From contig NC_051431.1 of NCBI RefSeq assembly GCF_001649575.2, positions 5,279,551 through 5,343,550 of the forward strand: a DNA stretch of 64,000 nucleotides, given 5' to 3'. The notes beneath the pieces were generated by a model. That model ran no database searches. It was not told the origin of the DNA and saw only the letters and a program-made list of their open reading frames with translations. Each line of letters starts with the position of its first letter. Position 1 is the stretch's first letter. This DNA is from Kryptolebias marmoratus (lineage: Eukaryota > Chordata > Actinopteri > Cyprinodontiformes > Rivulidae). Position numbers and translations under genes: made by a program. Shown here one piece after another: positions 11,764-23,570 of the stretch.

Positions 11764-13001
11764 AACATTTCAATAAAAGGCCAACTAAAGGTGTCAGAAG
11801 GTTTTTTAAAAAAGCAAAATTTATCTAAAACACAGGCTAAACTAAAATATAAAATAAGCTTAGTAAAGCAAACTAATTTGTGGAAAAGAATAGAAAAGAA
11901 TCTCCCTCCAGACAAACAGCCAAACATATTCTTCCTTCAAAGTGAGCTCCTCTGATTTTCAAACACATTTCAAAGTGTTTGTAAGAAATGTTATGGCATT
12001 TATTAGTACTCATATTGGTACTCAGCTACTCAATTCAAAGCACTTGGTTTGAAAAAATGTGTAATTGTTGGATCCCTAGTTATAATACTATGCATGCCAT
12101 AAACTAAAGTCATAAAATGCATGACTCCATTCTCAGGAGGTTTTATAAGACCAAGATCAACAACATAAAAAAAAAAATCAACAGAAAAAATAACCCCAAA
12201 CAATTAAGTCTTGGAAAAAGCATCTGCAGCGAAGTACAATATTGACATAGGGGGTACAGAATGCATTTAATTCCTTTTTAAAATGCCCATGAGTGATTAA
12301 CAGATGTATGCTGCATACTGAGAAAATATAACATATTCTTGGGCACAACGGCAAAACTTCAGCTTATGTGATTACATAAGCGTTATGTCTCTAACTGATT
12401 TTTTTTTCTTTCTGTCGACTCTGTGGTTGATCTTGGGGTCAGTCATGAAAATTGCTTAGGAGTGATTTTCTACTGTTCAGCCACAATAATCTGGGTGTGA
12501 GTAGGTTTGGCCTTTTTATGTCATGTGCTCAAACAAAGTCTCTTAAGCAGTGTTAGCACATTTAAATGCACACCACAGCACTATACATTCTGCCTTCTTG
12601 GCATGTTGAAATTGATGGGCAAAAACTGATTTGTGGTACAAACTTGGACCATAATTAACCTTATTAAAAATTTTCTGTGCACAAAGGAAACTACATAGAC
12701 ATTGATATTGACTTTTAGATTTATAGGTAACTGTTGGATGCTTTCTGCTAATGATAGCAGAACTGGACATAAAAAAACTAAGGACAATAATTGTGTTACA
12801 AAAATTAACAAATCTTAAGTATACCTTTAGAAAATCATGGTTCATTATGGTAAGTAGGTCATAATGAATGAAAGGAAAGCTTTTCATTAAAGCCAGTCAA
12901 TCAGTTTCACCAATAATTTTTAGACAGACAACGTTTGATATAGAATTTTATTGTAAGGTTACTGCTTTATTAAAAGCAAATAAAACTATTTCTACAGTTA
13001 T

Positions 13002-13004
<3 letters not shown>

Positions 13005-13040
<36 letters not shown>
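13005..13040. repeat. (AT)18 microsatellite
   Basis: An uninterrupted AT tract. A spurious open frame reading Ile-Tyr repeats crosses it. Confidence 0.95.
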
Positions 13041-13042
<2 letters not shown>

Positions 13043-14669
13043 CATTTCATCAGTATTTGTAAACACTTTTTCAGTTTGACCTTTTAATTTGATAATGGAA
13101 AATTTATAAAAGGCAAATATCTTCTTGGTTTAAATTGCAGGTCACTCAAGTATCAAATTTAGAAGCTGCAGCTTTGTAAATGAATGCTGGATGTTGTCAC
13201 CTAAAAACGAAAATATTTTTTTTTTAAAACTGAGTTATCCTTATCTTTTAGGCTTTTATTTATTTATTTTAAATGCCTAAACAGTAGAAAATTTAAATCT
13301 AAATCTGAATTTATCTTTTTGAACAGTTATACAGGCACTGAAACAGGCAACCAGTGTAAAATACTATATTTATTTTTGACTACCAGTGCCAAAAGCTCAT
13401 GGCTAATAAATTCACCTCAGGCATAAAAGATATGAAAACCTATATTCCTGTCATAATATAATCTTTAAAATACTTTTTTCAAAATGAGGCAGGCCAACGT
13501 CTCTCAAACTATTTCATATCAGACTTGGCATTTTTGTACAATGTTTGCAAGTCATAGTATTTGTCCAGTTTTGATAGATGAGATACACCCGTTAAACTCT
13601 TATAGATTTTGTAGGTTTCTTCATGTTTTTTTAACCGTCTCTTCCGGCTTTCCCTGTTTTCTTTTTATTATTTTTTTTCTTTTGAGTAGACAGATGAAGG
13701 TAGGTATGGGCACAGTGAGGGCAATGGAGTGTGGCTTGCCTCAACCCTGTCACTTTGATAGAGTGAATACATTGTGAGAGATAATGGAAACTTTCTATTC
13801 AGCGAAGGCTGGAATAAAGAAAGCCTTCCTACTCATTCATCAACATTGATTACTGTACAGCCCATGGCCTGGAAAGAGCATGGGAGCACTACTTTTCACA
13901 AAGACTCTGCTGAATCGCAGGTAAAGGAATCAGAAAACAACAAAAGTGCAATACTGGCCTTTTAAGAAACATCACCCCAATTTGTTTTAAGGTGAAGCCG
14001 TACATCTGATACATCAGGCTTTGAGGTTATAAGGAAATCTGTTCCTGCACTCAGTAGCACACTGTAAAAACATCCTGCAATGCCTTTCTGGTATCGATAG
14101 TCTAACAGAGTGCAGTGACTAATCTTTTGTTAAATCTATATTTGCTGCACAAGAGGTGAAAGTTAATGGTGCATTAAGTGAAATTTAACACAGGATAGGT
14201 GCAGCCTTCAAAAAAGCTCACAGGAACTCTATAAAACCCTGAAACAGCACATACATTAGAAAAGTCAAAGTAGACGTAACATGATGTTTTGAGTTTTTTT
14301 TTTGTCTGTGTTCTCTGCTTCCTTTCACTTTTGGATCTTGATGCAAAGAATCTCACAATCTTACTAATGCAGCTGGAATTGGGGGACATTATGTCACTGA
14401 TTAGCGCTTTTTTGAGAACTTTAGCAGATTTTCACACATTACAAAACAATAGAATTGAGAATAGATTTTTTTGTTTGTTTTGTTTTGTTTATATTTTTTT
14501 GTAAAATTGCCAGCTGTCTTGTGTTCTTTTTCTTTAACAAAATGCAGGTTTTGTCTTTGATAATGACTTCATTTGTTAGATTTGCAGGATTTATGAGCAT
14601 TTTGTGTAAACTGTGCTTGTTGCTTTAATAACTAAAGCTTAAAGATACTGGCATTAATTTATACAATTT

Positions 14670-14826
14670 AGTTCACCACATACTCTGAGCCTGACATCTT
14701 GTGATATTGCATAGGATTGTACAAAATATTATATTCTCATTATAAAGTGATTTTGCTCTAAAAGTCTGACATAATAGGTGATGGGTGATGTACATTCCTT
14801 TAAGGATTGCTAGGTCTGTAATTTGA
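14670..14826 (+). repeat. Family R repeat, tail fragment
   Basis: Only the 3' part is present. It includes CACATACTCTGAGCCTGACA, 'tcttgtgatattgcataggattgtac', the 'gtctgacataatagg' segment, a decayed palindrome CATTCCTTTAAGGATTGC and the end TAGGTCTGTAATTT. The order and spacing match the tail half of full copies. Confidence 0.75.
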
Positions 14827-15502
14827 CTTATATTTTTACAGCTCTATTTAAGGTGATGAAATATAAACACATCACATTTTTCATTGTCACTCCTGTGATT
14901 TTCGAGTGTGTGCTCGGATGCTTCCCGGTTATTGCACCTACAACAATCATCTCTAAGCTTTGCAGTTTGGCTTACAGGATGTTGAGTCTTCAAGCTTCAA
15001 GTGACAACTGGGATCAATCCTAACACGTTTTTCTCTCCTGCTTTACAAAGCCTGTGCAGCAGCGATAATTGTCATTATATTATTGTTTGCCTCAACACAC
15101 TCCAGTGGTGCTTGCTTGTCAATATTTTTCCAACTCCCTGGAACAGGTGCTCTGTATCACTCACCTTATGCTTGAGAGCCTTGTGTTTTGCACCTCATTT
15201 AGAAAGTGTTTTGTTAGTATCACTCAGTTGTCATGTCATATCACTCAGTGAGGTTGGTTATCACCTTAAACAGCTGAAGCTTGATGACTCATGCTTCTTT
15301 CTTCAATTAAATCGGACAAACGTTGGGAGAACTTGAGTGTCAGCAGAGATACCATGGATGTGTTATTTTGAAAAAACCTTCAAATGAACTTGAAAACTAA
15401 ATCAGAACATAAACATGGTAATCTTTAGAACACTTGATAAAAGCAAAACAAATTCACCGTATCACAATATCTTCACCAAACTGTATGTGGCGGGTGATTT
15501 CC

Positions 15503-15705
15503 CTTAGAGGACTTCATAGCTCCCACCAACTTTAATGCCAGAGTTTAAAACTAAGATTATCTTATGGTAGAGTTGGACCATTTTGTTTAAAAACATTAAA
15601 ACATTATTCACAATCTCATGCAATATTGTGAAATGTCATGCTTGATGTATGAGTGGTGAAGGACTCTCAGCTACTACCACTTCAGTTTGGACATTGGCAG
15701 AGCTC
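15503..15705 (-). repeat. Family R repeat, tail-half fragment
   Basis: Minus-strand fragment with 'tttaatgccagagtttaaaactaagat', 'cacaatctcatgcaatattgtg' and CTCTCAGCTACTACCACTTC. It stops before the AAGATGGC-like box and is replaced by unrelated sequence at about 15705. Confidence 0.75.
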
Positions 15706-15714
15706 AACTATTTC

Positions 15715-15960
15715 AATCTGTGATTTCTGAACCTCCCACAGAGGCTTATGCTTCTCTTCCATCAGTGAAGACACATTCCATGTCACTGTAGTCACTTTCT
15801 ATATCTGAGAATTGGACTGTGAAAGTCTCCACTCTAGTCTGCTACTGAATCCACACTTTACTTTTACCCAGCTGGAACCCATGTGCAAAGGCTTGACCAC
15901 CAGGTGCTGGCAGATGAGCCTCTCCCCTAGGTCTGGTTAGCGTAGAGGCTCATTATTCTG
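15715..15960. repeat. Degraded dispersed teleost repeat, probably LINE-derived
   Basis: The segment has the order of a very common fish repeat as I remember it. There is a 'cctcccacagaggcttatgcttctcttcc' start, then ACATTCCATGTCACTGTAG, an 'atccacactttac' segment, and near the end GACCACCAGGTGCTGGC followed by 'gatgagcctctcccctaggtctgg'. The copy is old and strongly CpG-decayed. Orientation and exact class are not certain. Confidence 0.5.
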
Positions 15961-18399
15961 ATGCATCAACAGATGTAATTACACACAACAAATATGAATG
16001 AAAATTAAGGATGTTTACAACATTTTTCTTCATAATTTGATGCATTCAGTTACTGTAAAAAGACACAGGCTTAGAGTCTGATAGGAGATAGTTTTATTGG
16101 TGAAATGTCTGGGCAGTAATGCTGTCCCAGGAGTTTAAATGGAACAATAAAAAAAGTCTTGTTTAATTAGCTTTCCTGTGATCAATTGAGAGCAAGACCT
16201 GTTTGCTCAACCTGTCCATCTAAAGTCTCAGTCCAAAGATTTTGCTTTTTTTTTAGCTTACCTAAAGTTTTAAATAAATCTTATTGTTAGTATCTTAGCA
16301 AAAAAAAAAATTGTCAAAAAGGTTCCAACAATTGCACATGTTTGACCAAGGGAGTCAAGAGATCTGTTAGTAAAATGGCTCATCTAAACCCAACCAGTGG
16401 AGCTGCTGGTGCTCTTAGCAGGTAAGCAAAGGTGTGAATATGAAAATGAAGAGCAATTTCTGTTACTACAGCTGGTACTTGCATCCTGTACAAGCTTTTG
16501 CCTGATTGGTTTGACTGCTTTGCATAATGCACGTGTTGCAAGGTAGCAATTCCCCCAAGCAAAATTGTTCTGGAAGAGATGGCAGCCAGATGTGCCTCAC
16601 CATACATGGTGCATGACACAAAGATTCAAAGAGGGTGTCAGCTCACTTGTCCAAGCACTTCCACAAACATACAAAAAAAAGTGAATAGAAATGTTCCACA
16701 AACATACAAAAAAAAGTGAATAGAAATGTTTTTAGAATTGAAGGGATTTATTTTTGGGCAGTTGTGTTTGGATTTGTTTTTTGCAGGCAATGAGTTAAAG
16801 CAGTCTGTCATTGAGTTATAAAGACAGTGCACATAAACATTATGTAAGCTACTATCTGTGGTGAGTTAGATGTAACTAAGTAATTTGGTGCAGAAGTAAG
16901 AACAAGTTTTTAACCGTAGAAGAATACTTTCAGTAGTATTCAGCTTGTGTTCAATGTTCTTACCAAAGCATTCCTTTAAAGATCAAATCCAGGCAAGAGT
17001 GATTTGATTTCAAGTCACAGGGCTTGAGTGGGATGTCTTGAATCCTCATCTATACAGAGAGCTCAATCTCATGGTAATCTATAAAATAGTCACAAACTAT
17101 GATCTTCCTGCTTGTATCGTTGGATAAGAACTTTCCCTTTTCTTATTCAAGAAACTCAGATTTGCTTCCAAAAGTATTAAGATTCAAGTGGAAGTATATT
17201 TAGTTCCCTTTTTGTTTTAATAATCTTTAAAAATATTAGACAATGATGAAACTTGGTAGATTATAAATCTTTTTTCATGACAGTTTGTGACAGGTTCCTT
17301 ACTAAAGCATCAGTCCTTTACTATGCCATTAAATGGTTGAATCACCTGTACTTGAATAAACACAAATTTAACAAATATGATTAATTTATTTAATAAAAAA
17401 TATTATTCTTGCATAATATTAATATTCAAGTCTTTAGACTGAAAACCCTGTTGACCACTGTCCTTCCTAATTCTAAGACAAAAAGAATAAAACATGTTAG
17501 TGTCCAGGAACAAGAGTCAACAGATGGTATTTCTTGATCAAATGAAAACAAATATATTGATTGATTCCCAAAAGGTCAAATACAACAAATTTGTGAAATC
17601 CACCAGCTGTCCTGAGATACACACAAGGGATCAGACATAAATGTCTATGTTGTTTAATGACTCATCAATGAAACAGAGAAAATAAAGTGGGGTTTTTTTT
17701 CTGTGCTTTCAGTTCTGGAATAATGATCAGTACTAAAAAAAAGAAAAGAAAAACTAGTTCTGTAGGTTCAGTAACAAAAACCTTCAGCAAAAAAGTAAAA
17801 ACTAATGGTCAGATTACTAACGAGAGGCAAAAAGCACAACAGCATCTGAAAACTGATCTTGCAATATCATTGTGGACAAAGTTCTTCTTATAGCTCTGAA
17901 AAATAGCCTGTGGAACTCTAAATAGGTGCTTGAGCTTACAATTATGCCAGAAAAAAATGCAATCTTGTTATTTGTAGTAACAAATAGATAGAATGTTATT
18001 ATGGCAACTCATGATAAAAACAAAATTAGATTTTTTTGTTTGTTTGTTTCAATTTTGTGTCTTTAATTCCATTTCCACTTAACCACATCTGATTTAAATT
18101 GCTTGAAGAGTACTTGCTCTGAAGAATGGAATGGGCTTATTCCCATAACAATTTTTTTTTTCTTAACGAGTACCTGTTTGTATTTAGGAAAAAGCATTTT
18201 CATACTTTTTGTGCGTAATGAACAACAGCTAAAGTCATCATGAGGCCATTTGAGGAAGCAGCCATTGGGACAAACACTTTTCCATTTTTTATTTCATACA
18301 ATCTTACTTTCAGCTCCAGTTGGTCTTTTACTTATTATTTGGATAAATGTAGGCATTTATTTTTGTAGCAACATCTTTAGGTAACAAATTCATTGCTAG
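15961..18399. other. AT-rich non-coding DNA, no gene recognised
   Basis: Unique DNA except for the 35-bp duplication at 16659-16728. Open frames at 16380-16619, 16638-16832 and 17687-17893 are short, and the last is lysine-rich through A-runs. None is supported as a gene. Confidence 0.4.
16659..16728. repeat. Perfect 2 x 35 bp tandem duplication
   Basis: Two identical, directly adjacent 35-bp copies (16659-16693 and 16694-16728). Each begins TTCCACAAACATAC, contains an A8 run and ends GTGAATAGAAATG. The identity of the copies implies a recent duplication. Confidence 0.95.
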
Positions 18400-19683
18400 T
18401 ACAATCCCAATTTTGTGTTTATTTACAATGGATCATAAAAAATGAATCAAATGTTTAAAATAAGGTAATTTTACTGCAACAACACATCTCAAAAAAGCTG
18501 AGACAGGGCCAGGTTTAACATCATGAAGTATCCCCCCTTCTTTTAGTAACAGCCTGTAAACATTTAGTAATTGAGGACTTGCTGGAGTTCTTGGAGGGGA
18601 ATGTTGTCCCATTTGTCGGATGTAGGATTCGAGCTGTTCAGCAGTCCTGGCTCTTCTTTGCCAGATGTGATGGGATGGAAGCAGATGTTTCTTGATGGGT
18701 GCAGATGTTGTTCTAAAATAAAAATAGTTCTGCACGGATGGTGCCTTTCCAGATGTGTAAGGTGCCCACGGCAGAACCACTAGTGCACTATAATACCATC
18801 AGCGAGGCAGGCTTGTGAACTGTGGCTGAATGGTTCCTCTCCTCTTTAGTATGGATTATGTGATCTGTGGTTTCCTTGTTTTTCACTTTGACTAAAGCAC
18901 AATGATAATCTATTCTGTGGTCAGACAAATTAAATGAGCCTTGGCCCAGAGAAGACAGCAGTGTTTCTGGGTGGTGTTCACATATGGCTTCCTTTTTGCA
19001 TGATAGAACTTTCATCAGCATTTGTGGACGGCACGGTGAACTGTGTTTACAGACAGTGATCTGTGGAAGTGTTTCTGAGCCCATGCAGTGATGTCCAGAA
19101 CAGAATCAGAGCTGTTTTCAATGCAGTCAGTGCTGCCTTGTAGCTGTCTAAACAGAGTTTTCTCCAGATTCCTAAAATCCTTTGATGATATTATGAACTG
19201 TAGATGATGGTATTATCAATGTTTTCCTAATTGCCTGTTGAGAAACATTATGTTAAAACTGTTCTACTACTTTTAAAAGCAGTTTTTGCTGACTGGTGAA
19301 CCTCTGCCCATCCTTACTTCTGAGATATTCAGCCTCTCTAAAATTTTGTTTTTATACCTAGTCCTCTTTCTGACTTGTTTCCAATTGATATAAATAGTTG
19401 CGAAATACCCCTACGACTGTTTGACATTTGTGCCACTCATCTTTACGGCCTTTTGTTGCCTTTGCCCCTGTCCCAATAAAATATGTTGCTGTCATAAAAT
19501 TGTAAATGACCTTATTCTTTCACAAATATGGTAAATGTGTTAGTTTCAACATTTGATATGTTTCTTATGTTTACTGTGTTCCATTGTAAATAAATATTAA
19601 GTTTATGAGATTTGCAAATCATTGTATTCTGTTTTTATTTACAGTTTCCACAACTTTCCAACATTTTTGGAATTAGGGTTGTA
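18400..19683 (-). mobile_element. Tc1/mariner-type DNA transposon copy, degenerate
   Basis: A 1.28-kb element with matching inverted ends. The left end reads TACAATCCCAATTTTG and the right end CATTTTTGGAATTAGGGTTGTA, whose reverse complement starts TACAACCCTAATT. The outermost TA at each end fits the TA target duplication of the Tc1/mariner superfamily. Subterminal sequence 'gagatttgcaaatcattgtattctg' is shared with remnants near 60.9 and 62.5 kb. Between the ends lies a broken minus-strand transposase, so the copy cannot move by itself. By family recall it resembles the ISRm11-like group of fish Tc1/mariner elements; the superfamily is firm, the subgroup less so. Confidence 0.85.
18560..19335 (-). 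pseudogene. Tc1/mariner transposase pseudogene, core deleted
   Basis: Remains of a transposase that would cut and paste the surrounding element. Reading the minus strand and allowing frameshifts, the N-terminal DNA-binding region shows a helix-turn-helix-like STVHNIIKGF. It is followed by SVNTVHRAVHKC, HAKRKPYVNTTQKH and LLWAKAHL, standard landmarks before the catalytic domain. A degraded first catalytic block follows (LSDHR), then KPASLMV and LEQHLHPSRN. The sequence then jumps directly to RTAEQLESYIRQ near 18610-18650, so the segment that should hold the second Asp and the last acidic residue of the DDE/D triad is missing. The C-terminal WDNIPLQELQQVL is in a different frame. There are in-frame stops and no plausible start codon. 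The copy is non-functional. Confidence 0.8.
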
Positions 19684-21667
19684 TTATGAATTATAACTAC
19701 TTGAATCCCTCATAATCCTACCCTGATGTGTTATATTTTGATGTAAATATGTAGTGAGCCCCTACATTAGCATGGTGCACTGAAAACCTGGCACAGTTGT
19801 ACGCCAGCAGTGTGGCATACCACTGCGTTGACTTGGTATGCCAAAGAGTCCTGGCAAAAATACAGGAAAACTGTCAAAATGTGAATGGGCTGATTTAAAA
19901 CGATGTATTGAGACATACTGATATGGTTCATACAGCTGTGAACATATAGTTTTATTTTGTTCGTCAGAATAAAGACTGATTACAGCCTCAGGATTAACAT
20001 AAATAATAATTTTGATATAAAATGTGAGAAAATTTGATATGGAACCAAATGTTAACATGTTTAAAAATTTTAAAAGAAAAAAGATACATCTTTTAGCATC
20101 TTGTGGAAGGAAGCAGTGGAGTTAAATTCCATCATGCTTTACTGCAGACTAATTTAATATGTTGGGTACTGGGTGGGAAGACAAATATGTCCTTCACACA
20201 GAGGATTTGATATCATCAGCTTGTTTCCCACAGCTAGCCCAGCCTGCTCAGTGGGTATCTCAGGGCTGTACAGTTAGACAAAGGTAAAAGCCCGGATCCT
20301 GGAGTGGTTGCTGGAAGTGTAAGGATGAGAGAGACTTCTGGTAAGCAGGATTAGAGAGCAGGAATTCACCACTTTATGTAAATGAATCTCCTTTTCATGT
20401 GAAGGTTTGTATTCATGTGTGTGAAAGAACAAAACACTCTCAGATCACAGCTGTGTTTATTGATTTGCTTTTACTTTCAGTGGATCATCGTTCAGTAATC
20501 TCAACTGCTTATGTTGCTGACATACTGTAGGGTTTCACTTTTTCTTTCCAGGAAGCTGCTTGCAGACTGATTTAGTAACAACTTTTTAAAAAATATTCAA
20601 AAGTAAATGGGGATAAATGTTCTAAAATCTTTGAAAACATCTTTAATATGTGTCCTGTATGCTGTGATTACCACAAACAAGGGCACAACTTCATCCTGGA
20701 TTTACTGGTATTTGGTTGGCTAGGAGACAACATGCTCTAATTGATGGAGCAGGTCAGCTCATCCTGGTTGCAAGCTGAGCTTGTCTCCACAGATAGCAAC
20801 AAAAAAACAAGTGCACTGCTGAGTTTTTAATAGCCTTTATCATGAGTAAAAGACAGCTGCCAGACCCAATCATGTATTGTTATTGAAGAAGAATAGGTGT
20901 ACCAAACCTGGGACTGCCATGTAGTTGCATCAGTTCCCTCTTCTTGATATAACACAATGACACAAATTCCAGATTATAATCATTCAGCAAATCAAAATGT
21001 CTTTAAAAGAGCGGTTAAGAAGAATATGTAGATAAGTAGTTTTTATCACAATTAGAAAACTTCTCAGCAGCTTTATCAAATAATTTTTTTTGCTGTTGTT
21101 TCTCAGTTGTATGAGTGGTGGTGTAAGCTCCTAATTAATGTGGGAATTACACTGCATGATGATGTGGGCAACACAGGTGACAGCAAAGTAAGATTCCACT
21201 CTATGCTTCTCACACTACACAAACACTTTGTTTCTGCAGGCGTAACAGAAGGTACACCGCAGTGCTGCTCCTTTCTAATTAAGATTGTTTGTTGTATTGG
21301 GATCTGGGGCTTTTTTGTCATGAGCACCTACTGGAATTGAAAGTTGTCATACTTTCTTTATCCTCTTGATAAGATTTTAAAAAAAAAAACAAAAAACAAC
21401 AAACACAGTAAGTGGGGTCAAACGCTTTCAAAGCTTGATCTGCTTGAACTCTCCCATTATGTGCCAAGTGGGACAGAAAGATTAAATCTGCTGTTGATTT
21501 GTGTGTTTATCAACAGTCACATTGCCCTTGGCAAGGCCTCCTGTTGCTTGACTAAAGCACCGCTTGTGGCCATGTTTGTCTTTCCTGAAAAGATATTAGC
21601 CTCTAAAATTGAGATGGGAAAGTTAGCATCCAGGCCTTGATGTATCTTTAGATGAAGTTTTAAGGCC
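19684..21667. other. Unique non-coding DNA
   Basis: No gene is recognised. About 20160-20360 is a mixed-complexity block (GCTTGTTTCCCACAGC through AAAAGCCCGGATCCTGG) that could be conserved. Open frames at 19762-20058 and 21103-21340 overlap on both strands and have no motifs. Confidence 0.35.
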
Positions 21668-21880
21668 CACCATAAAAAGTAAAAGGATGATAATGTTTTT
21701 GTTCATGCCTATATTTAAGTGAGTTTTAGTGAAACTTTTAGAGAGTAATCACTGAATGGACATCTACAACTGATTACGTTTGTGAGTTAACCTAATTCAA
21801 GATGGCTGCCACAGCTAGTTGACCTTAGCCAACACAAAAATGGCTGTAACTTAATTTTACAGATATTGATAGATGTACTG
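21668..21880 (+). repeat. Family R repeat, head fragment
   Basis: The head (AAAAGGATGATAATGTTTTT) is followed by an internally deleted first unit with CAAGATGGCTGCCAC at 21798-21812 and 'cacaaaaatggctgtaact'. The copy ends near 21880, before the second half of the unit. Confidence 0.8.
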
Positions 21881-22660
21881 AATCTTTGAAGGACTGGCTT
21901 GAATATTCCTAAAATGATCCCATGAGTTGTTTATATTTTTCATTTTGCAGCTGATGTTACATAATGAAGAAAGTTGTGTCAAAAAATGTACCCTGAATTA
22001 AATAATTTTCTCTAAACGATTTGATCTTCTGAAAGAGTATTTGAAGAGATTTTCACCAAGAAAGTTTTCCTGAGACGACTTGAACAAAACTGATGAGAAA
22101 TGAAGACAAACTTAATAAGCACTGAAGGCAGTGTTGCAACATGAGAGGATTAGTGATTAATTTGCAATGTTCCATTTGCATCACAAATTATAGAGCCAGC
22201 CAAAGAAAGGAAGAGTCTCATTTATTCTGGTAACACTTCAAAAATAGTTCAGCTGAACTTATTATTATAATTTTATTTATTTATTTAATTTTTTTAATTA
22301 GCACATACTTTTTATCAACAGTGGCAACATGGCATTACAAGGCAGTGAGATCAGAGTTTAAAGAAAAGCAGGTAGACCTGTGCACTGTAAATCGTTTTGT
22401 TATCTGTTTTAATTTATACCTTGCCTTGTCCACAACATGTGCCAGGGACAGCATCTGTCTCTACCAGTTCAGAATTGATGCCAGTGGCTGACATTTAGTT
22501 ATAATGGCATCAGAGAGCTGGCCAAGGTTTCCCTGTGGTCCATTTTGGGTTTGACAGATTTTCATAATAAAAGATAACCTAAAAAAAAGTTTTAAAAAAT
22601 GCCTAGTGGATGGAAACTTGTAATGTTTTCCATTTATTTGTGGGATAACTTATGTTTATC
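21881..22660. other. AT-rich non-coding DNA, nothing recognised
   Basis: Unique sequence between two same-orientation family R copies. I found no coding or repeat signal. Confidence 0.4.
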
Positions 22661-23047
22661 ACCCACCACTGAAGGTAAGAAGCAATAATGTTTTGTGTGT
22701 GTTTGTTTACATTAACAAAATACCATTTTAAAATAATACTAATATATACACACATAATTCCTAACTTTTCTATTTTATCTGCTTAAAATACAGCAACAAC
22801 ATATTACCTTTTGGTCTGAACCTGGTTCAAGATGGCTGCCACAGGTAATCAATCTTACCCAACACAAAAATAGCTATAACTCAGTTTTACAGGTACAGAG
22901 CTGAGATTCCACATTTACAAGGTTTGACCAAAATGGCTACATCTAACTCTGTCTCTTCTCAGCATAAGATGGTTTTACTTTCAATCTCTGGCATGGAATG
23001 TGGCGAGTCATATGTATCCCTTCCAGGAATACTAGGCCTTTATTTTA
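22661..23047 (+). repeat. Family R repeat, short copy with both ends
   Basis: A head-to-tail copy with an internal deletion. It has the head CACCCACCACTGAAGGTAAG, the box CAAGATGGCTGCCAC at 22828-22842, 'caaggtttgaccaaaatggct', then a decayed palindrome and the end ACTAGGCCTTTATTTTAG. It helps define both ends of the family. Confidence 0.85.
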
Positions 23048-23131
23048 GTGTTTGATATTGTTTTAAACTAAAGAGATGAAAGCTGACAGCTAAACTTGTG
23101 TACTGTAATTCTACGCAATATGATGAAACTA

Positions 23132-23174
23132 TTATGGTAAAGTTTTTTTATGATTAAAAAAAACTTTACCATAA
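23132..23174. other. Long hairpin-forming inverted repeat
   Basis: Left arm 23132-23150 (TTATGGTAAAGTTTTTTTA), 3-base spacer, right arm 23154-23174 ending CTTTACCATAA. The arms match apart from length differences in the T/A run. It lies just after a family R copy but is not part of that family. Confidence 0.8.
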
Positions 23175-23319
23175 GAGCCTACATTGAATTTCCTTTAAGG
23201 ATGCATTAAGTTTAATGAAATTAAGGGATAGAATAACAAGACTTAAATACACATTAGAATTATTAGGATTTACCTGATGTATGTTTAAAAAATCTTTTAC
23301 TTTCCTTATTCAATTATGG

Positions 23320-23570
23320 CTATATTGTCAGGGGTTATGTGGAAATGATAGTCCGCTGATGTTGAATAATTAGATTGGGACAGTAATAGGATTCAATAAA
23401 TTTCTCTCTCCTTTGTGACAGATATTTTAATAGGAGTTGAGACCCTACCAGGCCATTAGCCAGATGGGTCAGAGCAACTTAATCTCCAAACAAGGTCTTC
23501 AGTGGAGCAAATGGCCTAATTAGCTTTTCTAATACAGGACATTTTGCAATGAATTGTAAAAAGGCAAAGA
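23320..23570. other. Candidate conserved non-coding element
   Basis: Balanced-complexity unique DNA without open frames, containing GGCCTAATTAGC (a homeodomain-type TAATTA core) and 'gagaccctaccaggccattagc'. It looks unlike the AT-rich flanks. Conservation is inferred from style only. Confidence 0.3.

Larger units (their letters stand above)
9521..14669. other. Long unique stretch without a recognised gene
   Basis: Mostly AT-rich non-coding DNA. It holds a mixed-complexity block at about 10140-10480, a small tandem duplication at 11726-11763 and an AT microsatellite at 13005-13040. Several open frames of 60-114 codons (for example 10623-10949, 12543-12887, 13484-13777) lack recognised domains. 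A donor-like CGCAGGTAAAG occurs near 13916, but no convincing exon is attached. Confidence 0.4.

Noticed and set aside
13774..13965. An exon ending at the donor-like CGCAGGTAAAG near 13921
   Set aside because: No acceptor in a compatible frame, no recognised protein sequence and no partner exon.
18433..18780. 115-codon minus-strand frame taken as a gene
   Set aside because: It is one frame of a broken Tc1/mariner transposase; the true family segments continue in other frames.
23132..23174. A microRNA precursor
   Set aside because: The arms are too A/T-rich, the loop is 3 bases and no known mature sequence is recognised.
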